A stretch of 64,000 nt of DNA, from NCBI RefSeq assembly GCF_016907955.1, contig NZ_JAFBCX010000022.1:52520-116519 (forward strand), read 5' to 3'. A program made the position numbers and the translations under genes. Shown here piece by piece: positions 57,239-64,000 of this stretch (position 1 is the stretch's first letter; each line of letters begins with the position of its first letter). A model generated the notes under the pieces. That model was not told where the DNA came from and did not search any database. It saw only the letters and a program-made list of their open reading frames with translations. This DNA comes from Lentzea nigeriaca (GTDB taxonomy: Bacteria; Actinomycetota; Actinomycetes; Mycobacteriales; Pseudonocardiaceae).

Positions 57239-57395
57239 GAGCAGCTACAGCGTCGGAACGGAAGAGGGTGAGTGCGTCGAGGTGTCGCTGGCCCACGACG
57301 CACTGGTCCGGGACTCGAAGAACGCGAGTGGCGGCGTCCTCGCGTTCTCGGCCCCTGCCTGGAACGCGCTGATCAGGTCCCTCGGTTCTCGTTGA
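57213..57395 (+). CDS. DUF397 small protein, partner of the Scr1-type XRE regulator
   Basis: The 60-aa protein begins MMQDRTWRKSSYSVGTEEGECVEV and continues LVRDSKNASGGVLAFSAPAWNALI, the complete DUF397 pattern (WRKSSYS, G-x-CVEVA, VRDSK, F-x-W). DUF397 proteins pair with DUF5753 XRE proteins, perhaps as antagonists (Scr2-like). GAGAGGAAC is its ribosome site. The end overlaps the convergent PLP/PAS/HTH gene by 23 nt. Confidence 0.93.
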   Translation: MMQDRTWRKSSYSVGTEEGECVEVSLAHDALVRDSKNASGGVLAFSAPAWNALIRSLGSR

Positions 57396-59037
57396 GGTAG
57401 TTGTAGATCGTGTAGCGGGTGACCTCCAGAACACCCGCCAGATGGTCGACCGAGTCCCGGATGAGGAAGAACCCCGCCTCGTCCAGGACTCGCACGACCT
57501 GCGACTTGTGCACCTTCTTCATCAGCTCGACCGGCACCCCGACATCGGCGATCGCCTTCTCGACGAGCACCCGCTGCAACGTGTCCACGTCCTGTGGAAA
57601 CGACTCAACGGGTCCTGAAGCCTCGTGCGCAGCCAACTTGTTGACGCACAAGCACCCCACGGCAACCCCGTTCGCATCCCGCACGAAGGTCGTCGACGAC
57701 CAGATCGCCCGCCCGTCCGGCGCATACGTCTCGTAGCCGGGCATGTCGGTGGTGGTCCCCCGCCGGACCAGCCCCAGCAACAGGTCGGTCATCGGCCCGC
57801 CCACCTGCCTCCCTGTCAACGATCCGGCGATGGCGATGATCGAGTTCGGCAGCCGTGACAGGTCGTGCACCACGACCTCGGTGTCCGGCCCCAGGGCAGC
57901 GGCCAGACTCTCGACCGTCGGCACCAGCGCCGACAACGCCGCGGGCACCGGCGAAGAAGCAGCCCCGGACAGCGACTTCAACGCGGCCCGCACCCGTTCC
58001 AGCGTCCCGCGCGTGGTCGTGGCGTGCGGCGACAAGCGGACGTGCTCAGGCCGCACGGTCGCGGTGACTCCGAAGGCGTTCAACGCCTCCCCGACCACCG
58101 AAGCCGCCTCGGGCATCGTGAACGCCAGGATCCCCGCACGGCGTTCCCGAGCCGACACGATCTCGCCACCACACGACAGCACGATCTCTTCCAGCTCCGC
58201 GACCACCTCGCCGACCGCAGATTCGAGCGTCGACACACCCGCGAGCTCGACCAGCTCCAACGCCTCCGCGAACGCACCGGACACGACCGGCGAGAGGTTG
58301 GTGATGTTCCAGGACGCGGCATCGGGAGCGGCGTCGTGCACCGAGTCGTCGAACAGACCCGCGTCCACCGCGCCGGTCCAGCCCGACAGAACCGGCGAAA
58401 GCCGTTCCAGAGCGCGGTCGGAGAGCACGACGAAACCGGTGCTCCACCCGGCCCGCAGCCACTTCTGCCCGCCGACGACCAGCACGTCGGCGACTTCCCA
58501 CGGGTCGTCGACCACGCCGAAGCCCTGGATGCCGTCTACGACCAGCAGACGGTCGCCGATCACCGAGCGCAAGGTCTCCAGGTCCGCGCGATAACCGGTG
58601 CGGAAGTCCACAGCGGACACCGACAACGCGGAAACCTCCGGAACCAGCCCGGCGGCCACCGCGTCCGGCGTCACCGGGCCGTCCAGCAGCACCGACGGCA
58701 GACCCGCCCGCACCCACGGATAGGTGTTGGACGGGAACTCCGCGGCCGAGTACATGACCGTCCCGGAAAGCCCGAAAGCGGCCTGGAACAGCCCGATCGA
58801 CGTGTTCGGCACCAAAGCGACATGATCGGTGTCCGTGCGGCACAGGCGGGCCACGGCGGCCTTCACCCGTTGTTCCTCACGCATCAGCGTGTCCACTGTG
58901 GAGGGACCGGCGAGCGAGGCCTGCTCCATCAGCCGCGAGGTGGCCTGCACCACCGGGATCGACGGCGGGCCGAAGCGGGCGAAGTCGAGGTACCCCTCCG
59001 GTTCGCGGAACTGGGCGAGGTACGAGGAGTCGATCAA
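57373..59037 (-). CDS. Class V aminotransferase-like PLP domain fused to YheO-type PAS and HTH
   Basis: The 554-aa protein starts at TTG 59037, one base after the upstream stop, with AAGGTG as ribosome site. Residues about 1-345 are a class V aminotransferase/cysteine-desulfurase-like fold (EFPSNTYPWVRAGL, VDGIQGFGVVD, VVGGQKWLRAGWSTGF), with PLP Lys at 192. Residues about 365-480 are a YheO-like PAS domain (VESLAAALGPDTEVVVHDLSRLPNSI, GGPMTDLLLGLV). Residues about 490-554 form the DauR-type helix-turn-helix (VRVLDEAGFFLIRDSVDHLAGVLEVTRYTIYNYL). It closes an amino-acid ABC operon, so it probably senses or transforms the imported amino acid and regulates transcription. Confidence 0.85.
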   Translation of the reverse strand: MIDSSYLAQFREPEGYLDFARFGPPSIPVVQATSRLMEQASLAGPSTVDTLMREEQRVKAAVARLCRTDTDHVALVPNTSIGLFQAAFGLSGTVMYSAAEFPSNTYPWVRAGLPSVLLDGPVTPDAVAAGLVPEVSALSVSAVDFRTGYRADLETLRSVIGDRLLVVDGIQGFGVVDDPWEVADVLVVGGQKWLRAGWSTGFVVLSDRALERLSPVLSGWTGAVDAGLFDDSVHDAAPDAASWNITNLSPVVSGAFAEALELVELAGVSTLESAVGEVVAELEEIVLSCGGEIVSARERRAGILAFTMPEAASVVGEALNAFGVTATVRPEHVRLSPHATTTRGTLERVRAALKSLSGAASSPVPAALSALVPTVESLAAALGPDTEVVVHDLSRLPNSIIAIAGSLTGRQVGGPMTDLLLGLVRRGTTTDMPGYETYAPDGRAIWSSTTFVRDANGVAVGCLCVNKLAAHEASGPVESFPQDVDTLQRVLVEKAIADVGVPVELMKKVHKSQVVRVLDEAGFFLIRDSVDHLAGVLEVTRYTIYNYLNENRGT

Positions 59038-59038
59038 C

Positions 59039-59797
59039 TCAGAACACCTTTGCGAGGAACTGTTGCGTGCGCGGCTGCTGTGGATTGTCCAGCACGTCGG
59101 CCGGTGTGCCGCTCTCCACCACGGCTCCGTCGACGAGGAACACCACGCGGTCGGCGACCGAGCGGGCGAAGCCGATCTCGTGGGTGACCACGATCATCGT
59201 CATGCCGTCGCGGGCGAGCGAGGTCATCACGTCGAGCACCTCGCCGACCAGCTCCGGGTCCAACGCGGACGTGGGCTCGTCGAACAGCATCAGCTTGGGC
59301 TTCATCGCCAGAGCGCGCGCGATCGCGACACGTTGCTGCTGGCCGCCGGACAGCTGCCCCGGATACGCGCCCGCCTTCTCCGCGAGGCCCACCCGTTCGA
59401 GCAGGGCCAGCGCCTCCGTCCGCACCTCGGCCCGGTCCCGGCGCAGCACCTGGACCGGGCCTTCCATGACGTTCTCCAGCGCCGTGCGGTGCGGGAACAG
59501 GTTGAACCGCTGGAACACCATCCCGACGTCGCGCCGCTGCCGGGCGACCTCGTGTTCGCGCAGCTCGAACAGCTTCCCGCCGGCAGCCCTGAACCCGACC
59601 GGCACGCCGTCGACCCAGATCCGGCCGGCGTCGATCGTCTCCAGGTGGTTCACGCAGCGCAGGAAGGTCGACTTCCCCGCGCCGGAGGGGCCGAGCAGGC
59701 ACACGACCTCGCCGCGCTCGACCTCCAGGTCGATCCCGCGCAGCACCTCGGTGTGCCCGAACGACTTGCGGACCCCGATCGCCTCAACGAGGGCCAT
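59039..59797 (-). CDS. Polar amino-acid ABC transporter ATP-binding protein
   Basis: The 252-aa ATPase has Walker A GPSGAGKSTFLRC (about 35-47) and the Q-loop region VFQRFNLFPH. The signature is LSGGQQQRVAIARAL (about 146-160), with Walker B KLMLFDEPTSALDP and the H-loop VVTHEIGFAR. This is the GlnQ/HisP class. Start codon ATG 59797, or GTG 59803 in frame. It overlaps the permease gene, so both are translationally coupled, and it lies just upstream of the PLP/PAS/HTH regulator. Confidence 0.95.
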   Translation of the reverse strand: MALVEAIGVRKSFGHTEVLRGIDLEVERGEVVCLLGPSGAGKSTFLRCVNHLETIDAGRIWVDGVPVGFRAAGGKLFELREHEVARQRRDVGMVFQRFNLFPHRTALENVMEGPVQVLRRDRAEVRTEALALLERVGLAEKAGAYPGQLSGGQQQRVAIARALAMKPKLMLFDEPTSALDPELVGEVLDVMTSLARDGMTMIVVTHEIGFARSVADRVVFLVDGAVVESGTPADVLDNPQQPRTQQFLAKVF

Positions 59798-60599
59798 ACG
59801 CACGCTCCAGGTAGTGCTGCCCGACCGACGCGAGGGACACCATCACGAGGTACCAGGCCGCGGCGGCGAACAGGGTTTCCATGATCTCCAGGTTGCGCGA
59901 GGAGATGTTGTTCGCGGCGTGGATGAGCTCCAGGAAGGCGATCACCGACGCCATCGAGGTGCCCTTGATCATGTTGATGAAGTTGTTGCCGGTCGGCGGG
60001 ATGATCACGCGCATCGCCTGCGGCAGCACGACCCTGTGCAACGTCGTCATCGGGGTCATGCCGATCGACTTCGCCGCCTCGGTCTGACCCGCGTCGACGC
60101 TGCTCAGGCCCGCGCGGACGATCTCGGCCATGTAGGCGCTCTCGTTCAGGCCCAGCCCGAGCAGTGCCGCGACGAACGCGGTCATGACCACGTTGGTGGG
60201 CACCGAGAACAGCATCGGGATGCTGATGTTCTTGAACACCAGCGCGAGGTTGAACCAGATCAGGATCTGCAGCAGCACCGGCAGCCCGCGGAACAGCCAG
60301 ATGTAGCCGACGGCGAACCACCGCGCGACGGGGTTCGCCGACAGCCGCATCAACGCGATCACGACGCCCAGCACGATCGCGCCGCCCTGCGCGCAGACGG
60401 CGAGCACGATGGTGTTGAGCAGGCCTTCGAGCATGACGGGGTGCGTGAAGAACCCCGGCACGTCCTCCCACTGGATCTGCGCCTCGGCCATCGCCCAGCC
60501 CAGACCCGCGATGACCAGGACGATCACCGCGCCGCTGAACCACCGCCAGGGGTGGCGCAGCGGCACGACGACCAGGTCTTCCCTGAGATCACTTGCCAT
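59784..60599 (-). CDS. Polar amino-acid ABC transporter permease
   Basis: The 271-aa permease has about five to six membrane helices. The cytoplasmic EAA loop is EAAKSIGMTPMTTLHRVVLPQAMRVIIPPTGNNFINMIKGTS (about 175-215), complete for the HisMQ family. The N-terminal region has an extra helix, GAVIVLVIAGLGWAMAEA. Being a single permease gene, it would homodimerise. It overlaps the upstream lipoprotein gene by 11 nt. Confidence 0.95.
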   Translation of the reverse strand: MASDLREDLVVVPLRHPWRWFSGAVIVLVIAGLGWAMAEAQIQWEDVPGFFTHPVMLEGLLNTIVLAVCAQGGAIVLGVVIALMRLSANPVARWFAVGYIWLFRGLPVLLQILIWFNLALVFKNISIPMLFSVPTNVVMTAFVAALLGLGLNESAYMAEIVRAGLSSVDAGQTEAAKSIGMTPMTTLHRVVLPQAMRVIIPPTGNNFINMIKGTSMASVIAFLELIHAANNISSRNLEIMETLFAAAAWYLVMVSLASVGQHYLERAYGPR

Positions 60600-61491
60600 T
60601 GATGGCGGCCTTCGCGATCGCGCCCTGCTTGATGTCCCAGGTGGTGAGGATCTTGGTGTAGGTGCCGTCGTCGATCAGCGACTGCAGCGCGCCCTTGATC
60701 GCCTCGCTCAGCTTGGCGTTCTGCTTGTTCACGCCGATGCCGTACGGGCCGCCGTTGATCGGCGGGAGCTGGACGACCTCGAAGTAGCTGCCGTCACCGG
60801 CGGTCTTCGCGACGTAGACGGCCGTCGGCAGGTCGTTGAGGATCGCGGCGACCCGGCCGGTGCGCAGCTGGTTCTGGTTGCCGGTGTCGCTGTCGGTGAC
60901 GCTGAGCTGCACCTCGGGCTTGCCGGCTGCCACGCACTTCTGGCTCTGCTCCTTGGCGAACTGCTCCTGCGAGCTGCCGAGGTTCACCGCGACACCCTTC
61001 CCGCACAGGTCGTCCGGGCCCTTGACGCCCTGGGGATTGCCCTTCTGCACCATGATCGTGATGCCGGAGGTGAAGTAGTCGACGAAGTCGATCTTCTGCT
61101 GGCGCTCGGCGGTGTCGTTCATCGCCGCCATCGTCACGTCGACGCGTTTGGTCTCCAGGCTGGTGATCAGCGAGCTGAACGCCATGTCGCTGTGCTCGGC
61201 CTTGAGCCCGAGCTTCGCGGCGATGGCCTTGATCAGGTCGACCTCCGAGCCCATCGGGGTCTTGCCGTCCTGGTCGTAGAAGTTGTTGGGCGGGTTCTGG
61301 ATGTTCGACCCGACCCGCAGCTTGCCCGCCGAGGCGATCTCGGCCGGGACCAGCGCGGCGAGCTGGTCGTCCTTCTTGACCGACGACAGGTCGGACGACG
61401 GCGGCGTGGACGTCTGCGTGGTGTCAGACGTGGACCCGCAGGCGGCGAGCCCCAGTACGAGCAGCGAGGTCACGAGCAGGCGGCGCATCAT
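60589..61491 (-). CDS. Amino-acid-type ABC substrate-binding lipoprotein
   Basis: The 300-aa lipoprotein has the lipobox LGLAAC with Cys at 18, then a Ser/Thr-rich linker. The periplasmic-binding fold follows, with KLRVGSNIQNPPNNFYD and GSEVDLIKAIAAKLGL, then VDYFTSGITIMVQKG, as in family 3 polar amino-acid binders. It starts at ATG 61491 (TACGGT 7 nt upstream, leaderless). Gene order binding protein-permease-ATPase-PLP/PAS/HTH suggests the ligand is the signal for the last gene. The substrate is not identified. Confidence 0.93.
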   Translation of the reverse strand: MMRRLLVTSLLVLGLAACGSTSDTTQTSTPPSSDLSSVKKDDQLAALVPAEIASAGKLRVGSNIQNPPNNFYDQDGKTPMGSEVDLIKAIAAKLGLKAEHSDMAFSSLITSLETKRVDVTMAAMNDTAERQQKIDFVDYFTSGITIMVQKGNPQGVKGPDDLCGKGVAVNLGSSQEQFAKEQSQKCVAAGKPEVQLSVTDSDTGNQNQLRTGRVAAILNDLPTAVYVAKTAGDGSYFEVVQLPPINGGPYGIGVNKQNAKLSEAIKGALQSLIDDGTYTKILTTWDIKQGAIAKAAINGK

Positions 61492-61498
61492 GGCGGGG

Positions 61499-61504
61499 AC
61501 CGTA
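61499..61504 (-). promoter_or_regulatory. -10 hexamer TACGGT of the ABC operon
   Basis: TACGGT on the minus strand is followed by 7 nt and ATG 61491. A GTGGAC element 18 nt upstream could act as -35. Confidence 0.5.
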
Positions 61505-61626
61505 CAACGTGGAGTTGAGGACGTCCACAAAAAGTTGAAGTACGGGAGTGGCGGCGCCCACCTCGGGAATTCCACCGGCGTCGAGTCCGTTGAACGGGGT
61601 ACCCCCAGCGAAACGAGGAGGACCAC

Positions 61627-61992
61627 ATGGCGACGGTCGAGCTGACCACGGAGAACTTCGACGAGGTGGTCGGCGGATCCGACATCGTCCTGGTCGACTT
61701 CTGGGCCGAGTGGTGCGGCCCGTGCCGCGCGTTCGGACCCACGTTCGAGGCCGCGTCGGAGACGCACGAGGACCTCGTGTTCGGCAAGGTCGACACGGAG
61801 GCGCAGCAGGAGCTGGCGGCCACGTTCGGCATCCGCAGCATCCCGACGCTGATGATCGTCCGCGAGGGTGTCGTGCTGTTCGCGCAGCCGGGCGCGCTGC
61901 CCGCGAACGCGCTGGACAGCCTGATCCAGCAGGCGCGTGACGTGAACATGGAAGAGGTTCACGCGCAGGTGAGCCAAGCCCAGCAGGGCTGA
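61627..61992 (+). CDS. Thioredoxin
   Basis: The 121-aa thioredoxin has VLVDFWAEWCGPCRAFGPTFEAAS with the WCGPC redox motif (about 29-33) and the cis-proline segment SIPTLMIVREG. An AACGAGGAGGACCAC ribosome site precedes ATG 61627. The C-terminal extension of about 15 residues is unusual but short. It probably reduces disulfides with thioredoxin reductase. A phage-holin-like gene follows. Confidence 0.95.
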   Translation: MATVELTTENFDEVVGGSDIVLVDFWAEWCGPCRAFGPTFEAASETHEDLVFGKVDTEAQQELAATFGIRSIPTLMIVREGVVLFAQPGALPANALDSLIQQARDVNMEEVHAQVSQAQQG

Positions 61993-62025
61993 TTGGTCCA
62001 GATCGGCTGTGGGTACCTGACGTGC

Positions 62026-62415
62026 ATGAACACCGACACGTCGACCGCACAGCTGGTCAACCAGCTGTCCGAGCAGGTGAGCAGGCTCGCCCGCGATGAG
62101 ATCCGTCTCGCGGTCGCCGAGCTGAAGGACAAGGGCAAGCACGCCGGTGTCGGCGCCGGGATGTTCGGCGCGGCCGGCGTGTTCGCGTGGTGGGGCGGGC
62201 TCAGCGTCGTCGCGGGCCTGATCCTGCTGCTGGCATTGGTAGTTCCGCCGTGGGCGGCCGCGTTCATCATCGCGGCCGCCCTTCTGCTGATCGCGGGCAT
62301 CGCCGCGCTCATGGGCCGCAGCCAGGTCAAGCAGGCGACTCCCCCGGTGCCGCGGCAGGCGATGGACAACGTCCAGGAGGACATCGCCACGATCAAGGAG
62401 CGTGCGCACCGATGA
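62026..62415 (+). CDS. Phage-holin-superfamily (DUF1469) membrane protein
   Basis: The 129-aa protein starts at ATG 62026. A helical N-terminal part (QLVNQLSEQVSRLARDEIRLAVAELKDKGKHA) is followed by two hydrophobic helices (about 42-92). This is the Phage_holin_3_6/DUF1469 pattern common in actinobacterial chromosomes, where it is not a phage gene but an envelope or stress protein. It overlaps the DUF3618 gene by 4 nt. Confidence 0.85.
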   Translation: MNTDTSTAQLVNQLSEQVSRLARDEIRLAVAELKDKGKHAGVGAGMFGAAGVFAWWGGLSVVAGLILLLALVVPPWAAAFIIAAALLLIAGIAALMGRSQVKQATPPVPRQAMDNVQEDIATIKERAHR

Positions 62416-62699
62416 GCGACCCCAGGGAAGAGCTGCAGCGCAACGTCGAACGCACCCGCCGCGAGCTCGGTGAGACCGTGGAAGCGTTGGCGCACAAGGC
62501 CGACGTGCCCGGCCGGGTGAAGGAACAGGCGCGCGAGACCAAAGTCAGGATGACCAGGGCCACCAGCGAGGCGATCGACTCGCTGCCGGAGCCGGTGGCG
62601 GAACAGGTCGAGAAGGCACGCCGGCATCCGGCGGCCATCGCGGCGGTGCTGATCGCACTCGTCCTCGTCATCTGGAAACTTTCCAGGAGGAATGCATGA
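62412..62699 (+). CDS. DUF3618 membrane-anchored helical protein
   Basis: The 95-aa protein has a coiled N-terminal helix (REELQRNVERTRRELGETVEALAHKADVPGRVKEQARE) and a C-terminal membrane helix (AIAAVLIALVLVIWKLSRR). This is the DUF3618 pattern found beside DUF1469 and DUF4235 genes in Actinobacteria. It overlaps both neighbours by 4 nt. Confidence 0.88.
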   Translation: MSDPREELQRNVERTRRELGETVEALAHKADVPGRVKEQARETKVRMTRATSEAIDSLPEPVAEQVEKARRHPAAIAAVLIALVLVIWKLSRRNA

Positions 62700-62965
62700 A
62701 GTTCCTGTACCGCCCACTGGGAATGCTGCTCGGCGCGTTGGGAGGTTTCCTCGCCACCGCGATCTTCGGTCAGGTCTGGAAAGTCGTCGCGGGTGACGAA
62801 GAAGCGCCGAGCGCGACGATGAGGAACCGGACGTGGCGCGAGGTCCTGCTGGCCGCGGCCTTGCAGGGAGCCATCTTCGGCCTGGTGAAAGCCGTGATCG
62901 ACCGCGGTGGAGCCAAGGGATTCCAGAAGCTGACCGGCAAATGGCCAGGCGATGAAGAGGATTGA
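62696..62965 (+). CDS. DUF4235 small membrane protein
   Basis: The 89-aa protein begins MKFLYRPLGMLLGALGGFLATAIFGQVWKVVAG. A second helix follows (WREVLLAAALQGAIFGLVKAVIDRGGAKG), the DUF4235 consensus. Translation is coupled with the DUF3618 gene. The three genes form a small conserved envelope module, function unknown. Confidence 0.9.
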   Translation: MKFLYRPLGMLLGALGGFLATAIFGQVWKVVAGDEEAPSATMRNRTWREVLLAAALQGAIFGLVKAVIDRGGAKGFQKLTGKWPGDEED

Positions 62966-63048
62966 TCGTCTCTCCAAACGAGACGCGGAGGTACACGCGA
63001 GGAGTTTCGCGACTTAACCTGGCCCGGTCGCCTGCGGAAGGGCCAGTG

Positions 63049-63909
63049 ATGACTCGTCAGTTGCGGGCTCGTGCGCTGTCCTCGAAGTTCGAGCCGCTCA
63101 CCGCGGTCCCGGACGACCCGGCCCGCTCCCGGTTGGGCGTCGTGAGGTTCGCCGGCACGTCGTTCAACCCGGTGCTGCGGGCCGGGTATCCGGAACTGAC
63201 GGTCTTTCTCGCCGACGACGAGAGCGGTTTCGCCGAGATCTGGACGAGTTCACGCGGCGTGGAATCCGGCGAGCACAAAGCGATCACCTACGCGCACGAC
63301 GGCGAATACCTGTTCTGCGCCGGACGAATTCCCCCGTGCGACGAGCACACCTACGCCGCGCGGCTCGCGTTCCGCGCCGCGCTGGAAATCGCCGGGAAAC
63401 TCGGCTACCACCACGTCTTCCGGATGTGGAACTACCTGCAGGACCTGAACCCGCGGATGTACCGCGAGTTCCTGCTCGGCCAGGCGGAGGCGTTCGCGAA
63501 ACGGCCGGTCACGTGGAGCGGCCTGCCCGCGGCGGCCGTGGTCGGCTCACCCGGCGGCGGCATCGTGTTCCACCTCCTGGCGTGCCGCACCGGCACGCCG
63601 GTCACGATCATCACGCCGAATGGCGCGCGGGGCGTCTACCTGCACGGCAGGCTGTTCTTCACGGCACCGTCGCTGGACGACGCCGAGGAGCTGATGAGCG
63701 CGGCGAACCTCGCGCGGTGGGGCGTCGACGACGGTTTCGGGCTGCACGACATCACGTCGTTGAAGGTCTACGCGCGCCAACCGGGTGATCTTTCGCTGGC
63801 GCGGTTCGAGTGCGACACCCGCCTGGATCGGGAGGCGAGCGTGGCATTTCTGCTGGCCACGCTGCTTCAGGAAGACAATGTCCTGGAGTTCGAGGGCGTC
63901 GTCGGCTAG
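63049..63909 (+). CDS. Divergent chorismatase-like (FkbO/Hyg5-type fold) protein
   Basis: The 286-aa protein starts at ATG 63049 behind GGAAGGGCC. Its middle strongly recalls FkbO/Hyg5 chorismatases: HHVFRMWNYLQDLNPRMYREFLLGQAEAF (about 120-148) and LPAAAVVGSPGGGIVFHLLAC (about 158-178). The C-terminal family motifs (ENPRQ and SGTAS-like segments) are not visible; in their place are TPVTIITPNGARGVYLHG and DDITSLKVYARQPGDL. It may be a catalytically changed relative acting on something other than chorismate. The call is by pattern and needs a profile search. Confidence 0.6.
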   Translation: MTRQLRARALSSKFEPLTAVPDDPARSRLGVVRFAGTSFNPVLRAGYPELTVFLADDESGFAEIWTSSRGVESGEHKAITYAHDGEYLFCAGRIPPCDEHTYAARLAFRAALEIAGKLGYHHVFRMWNYLQDLNPRMYREFLLGQAEAFAKRPVTWSGLPAAAVVGSPGGGIVFHLLACRTGTPVTIITPNGARGVYLHGRLFFTAPSLDDAEELMSAANLARWGVDDGFGLHDITSLKVYARQPGDLSLARFECDTRLDREASVAFLLATLLQEDNVLEFEGVVG

Positions 63910-64000
63910 GTGTACTGCCCCGCGAGGTTGCGAACGGTCCGACACGTGATCGGATGATCTTGGAATGAGGGAGGGCCTCCGGGTTCGGTGTGGATTGCGA
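63910..64000 (+). other. Right-edge stretch, no complete gene seen
   Basis: This last 91 nt contains a possible ATG at 63966 beginning MREGLRVRCGL, cut by the window edge, without a clear ribosome site or -10. No terminator hairpin is evident. Confidence 0.3.

Noticed and set aside
62026..62415. Prophage remnant because of the holin-family call
   Set aside because: DUF1469 proteins are normal chromosomal envelope proteins in Actinobacteria and no other phage gene is present.

Overview
The window is high-GC DNA with GTG/ATG starts, 4-nt ATGA/GTGA gene overlaps and actinobacterial hallmark families: a subtilisin-inhibitor-like protein, an Scr1-type XRE/DUF397 pair, a CobIJ fusion, a MoxR/vWA-like conflict cluster and many leaderless genes. 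It most resembles a Pseudonocardiales chromosome (Lentzea/Saccharothrix/Actinosynnema-like). That placement is inferred from gene content, not from a marker gene. I saw no rRNA, tRNA, CRISPR array, transposase or prophage structural gene.

Layout. 0-1.5 kb: the tail of a TIR-type protein, two tiny membrane-protein genes and an unrecognised gene. 1.7-6.5 kb: a secreted GH18 chitinase with a DasR-type site, then a divergent pair of NIS siderophore synthetases and an associated unknown. 6.6-8.7 kb: a small membrane protein, a Nudix hydrolase and a PLP desulfhydrase/deaminase-like enzyme. 9.0-26.7 kb: ten co-directional genes, eight junctions of which are 4-nt overlaps. They encode a vWA receptor, a tubulin-like NTPase, a membrane protein, a tail-anchored pseudokinase, a zinc-ribbon GTPase, a GAP1-like/SLATT protein, a TIR protein, a MoxR AAA+ ATPase, a vWA-like protein and a STAND/TPR protein with a decayed P-loop. 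A RelQ-type (p)ppGpp synthetase follows. I regard this as the exciting system in the window: a multi-component, NTP-regulated biological-conflict (immunity/abortive) machine with two likely effectors, a SLATT membrane module and a TIR NADase.

27-40 kb is regulatory and housekeeping accessory DNA: an SSI-like inhibitor, an MFS exporter, MerR, a MEDS/HATPase sensor, an orphan DUF742 protein, LapA, two divergent ATP-binding LuxR regulators, an EF-hand protein, a maltokinase-cap-like protein, FolE, a DoxX-like protein and a cysteine-rich winged-helix regulator. 40-53.6 kb holds the aerobic cobalamin pathway: cobN behind a cobalamin riboswitch, divergent cobG-cobH-cobIJ, then cobK-cobM-cobL and an F420-type flavin oxidoreductase. 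It is interrupted by an MFS/LysR/TetR/monooxygenase block. 53.7-56.4 kb: nested inverted repeats and a secreted GH55-like beta-glucanase under a LacI-type operator. 56.4-64 kb: the Scr1-XRE/DUF397 pair, a polar amino-acid ABC operon ending in an unusual PLP-enzyme/YheO-PAS/HTH fusion, thioredoxin, a small membrane-stress gene trio and a chorismatase-like protein.

A recurring feature is a TANNNT hexamer ending 6-7 nt before the start codon with no Shine-Dalgarno. At least a dozen genes show it, so leaderless transcription was used to choose several starts.
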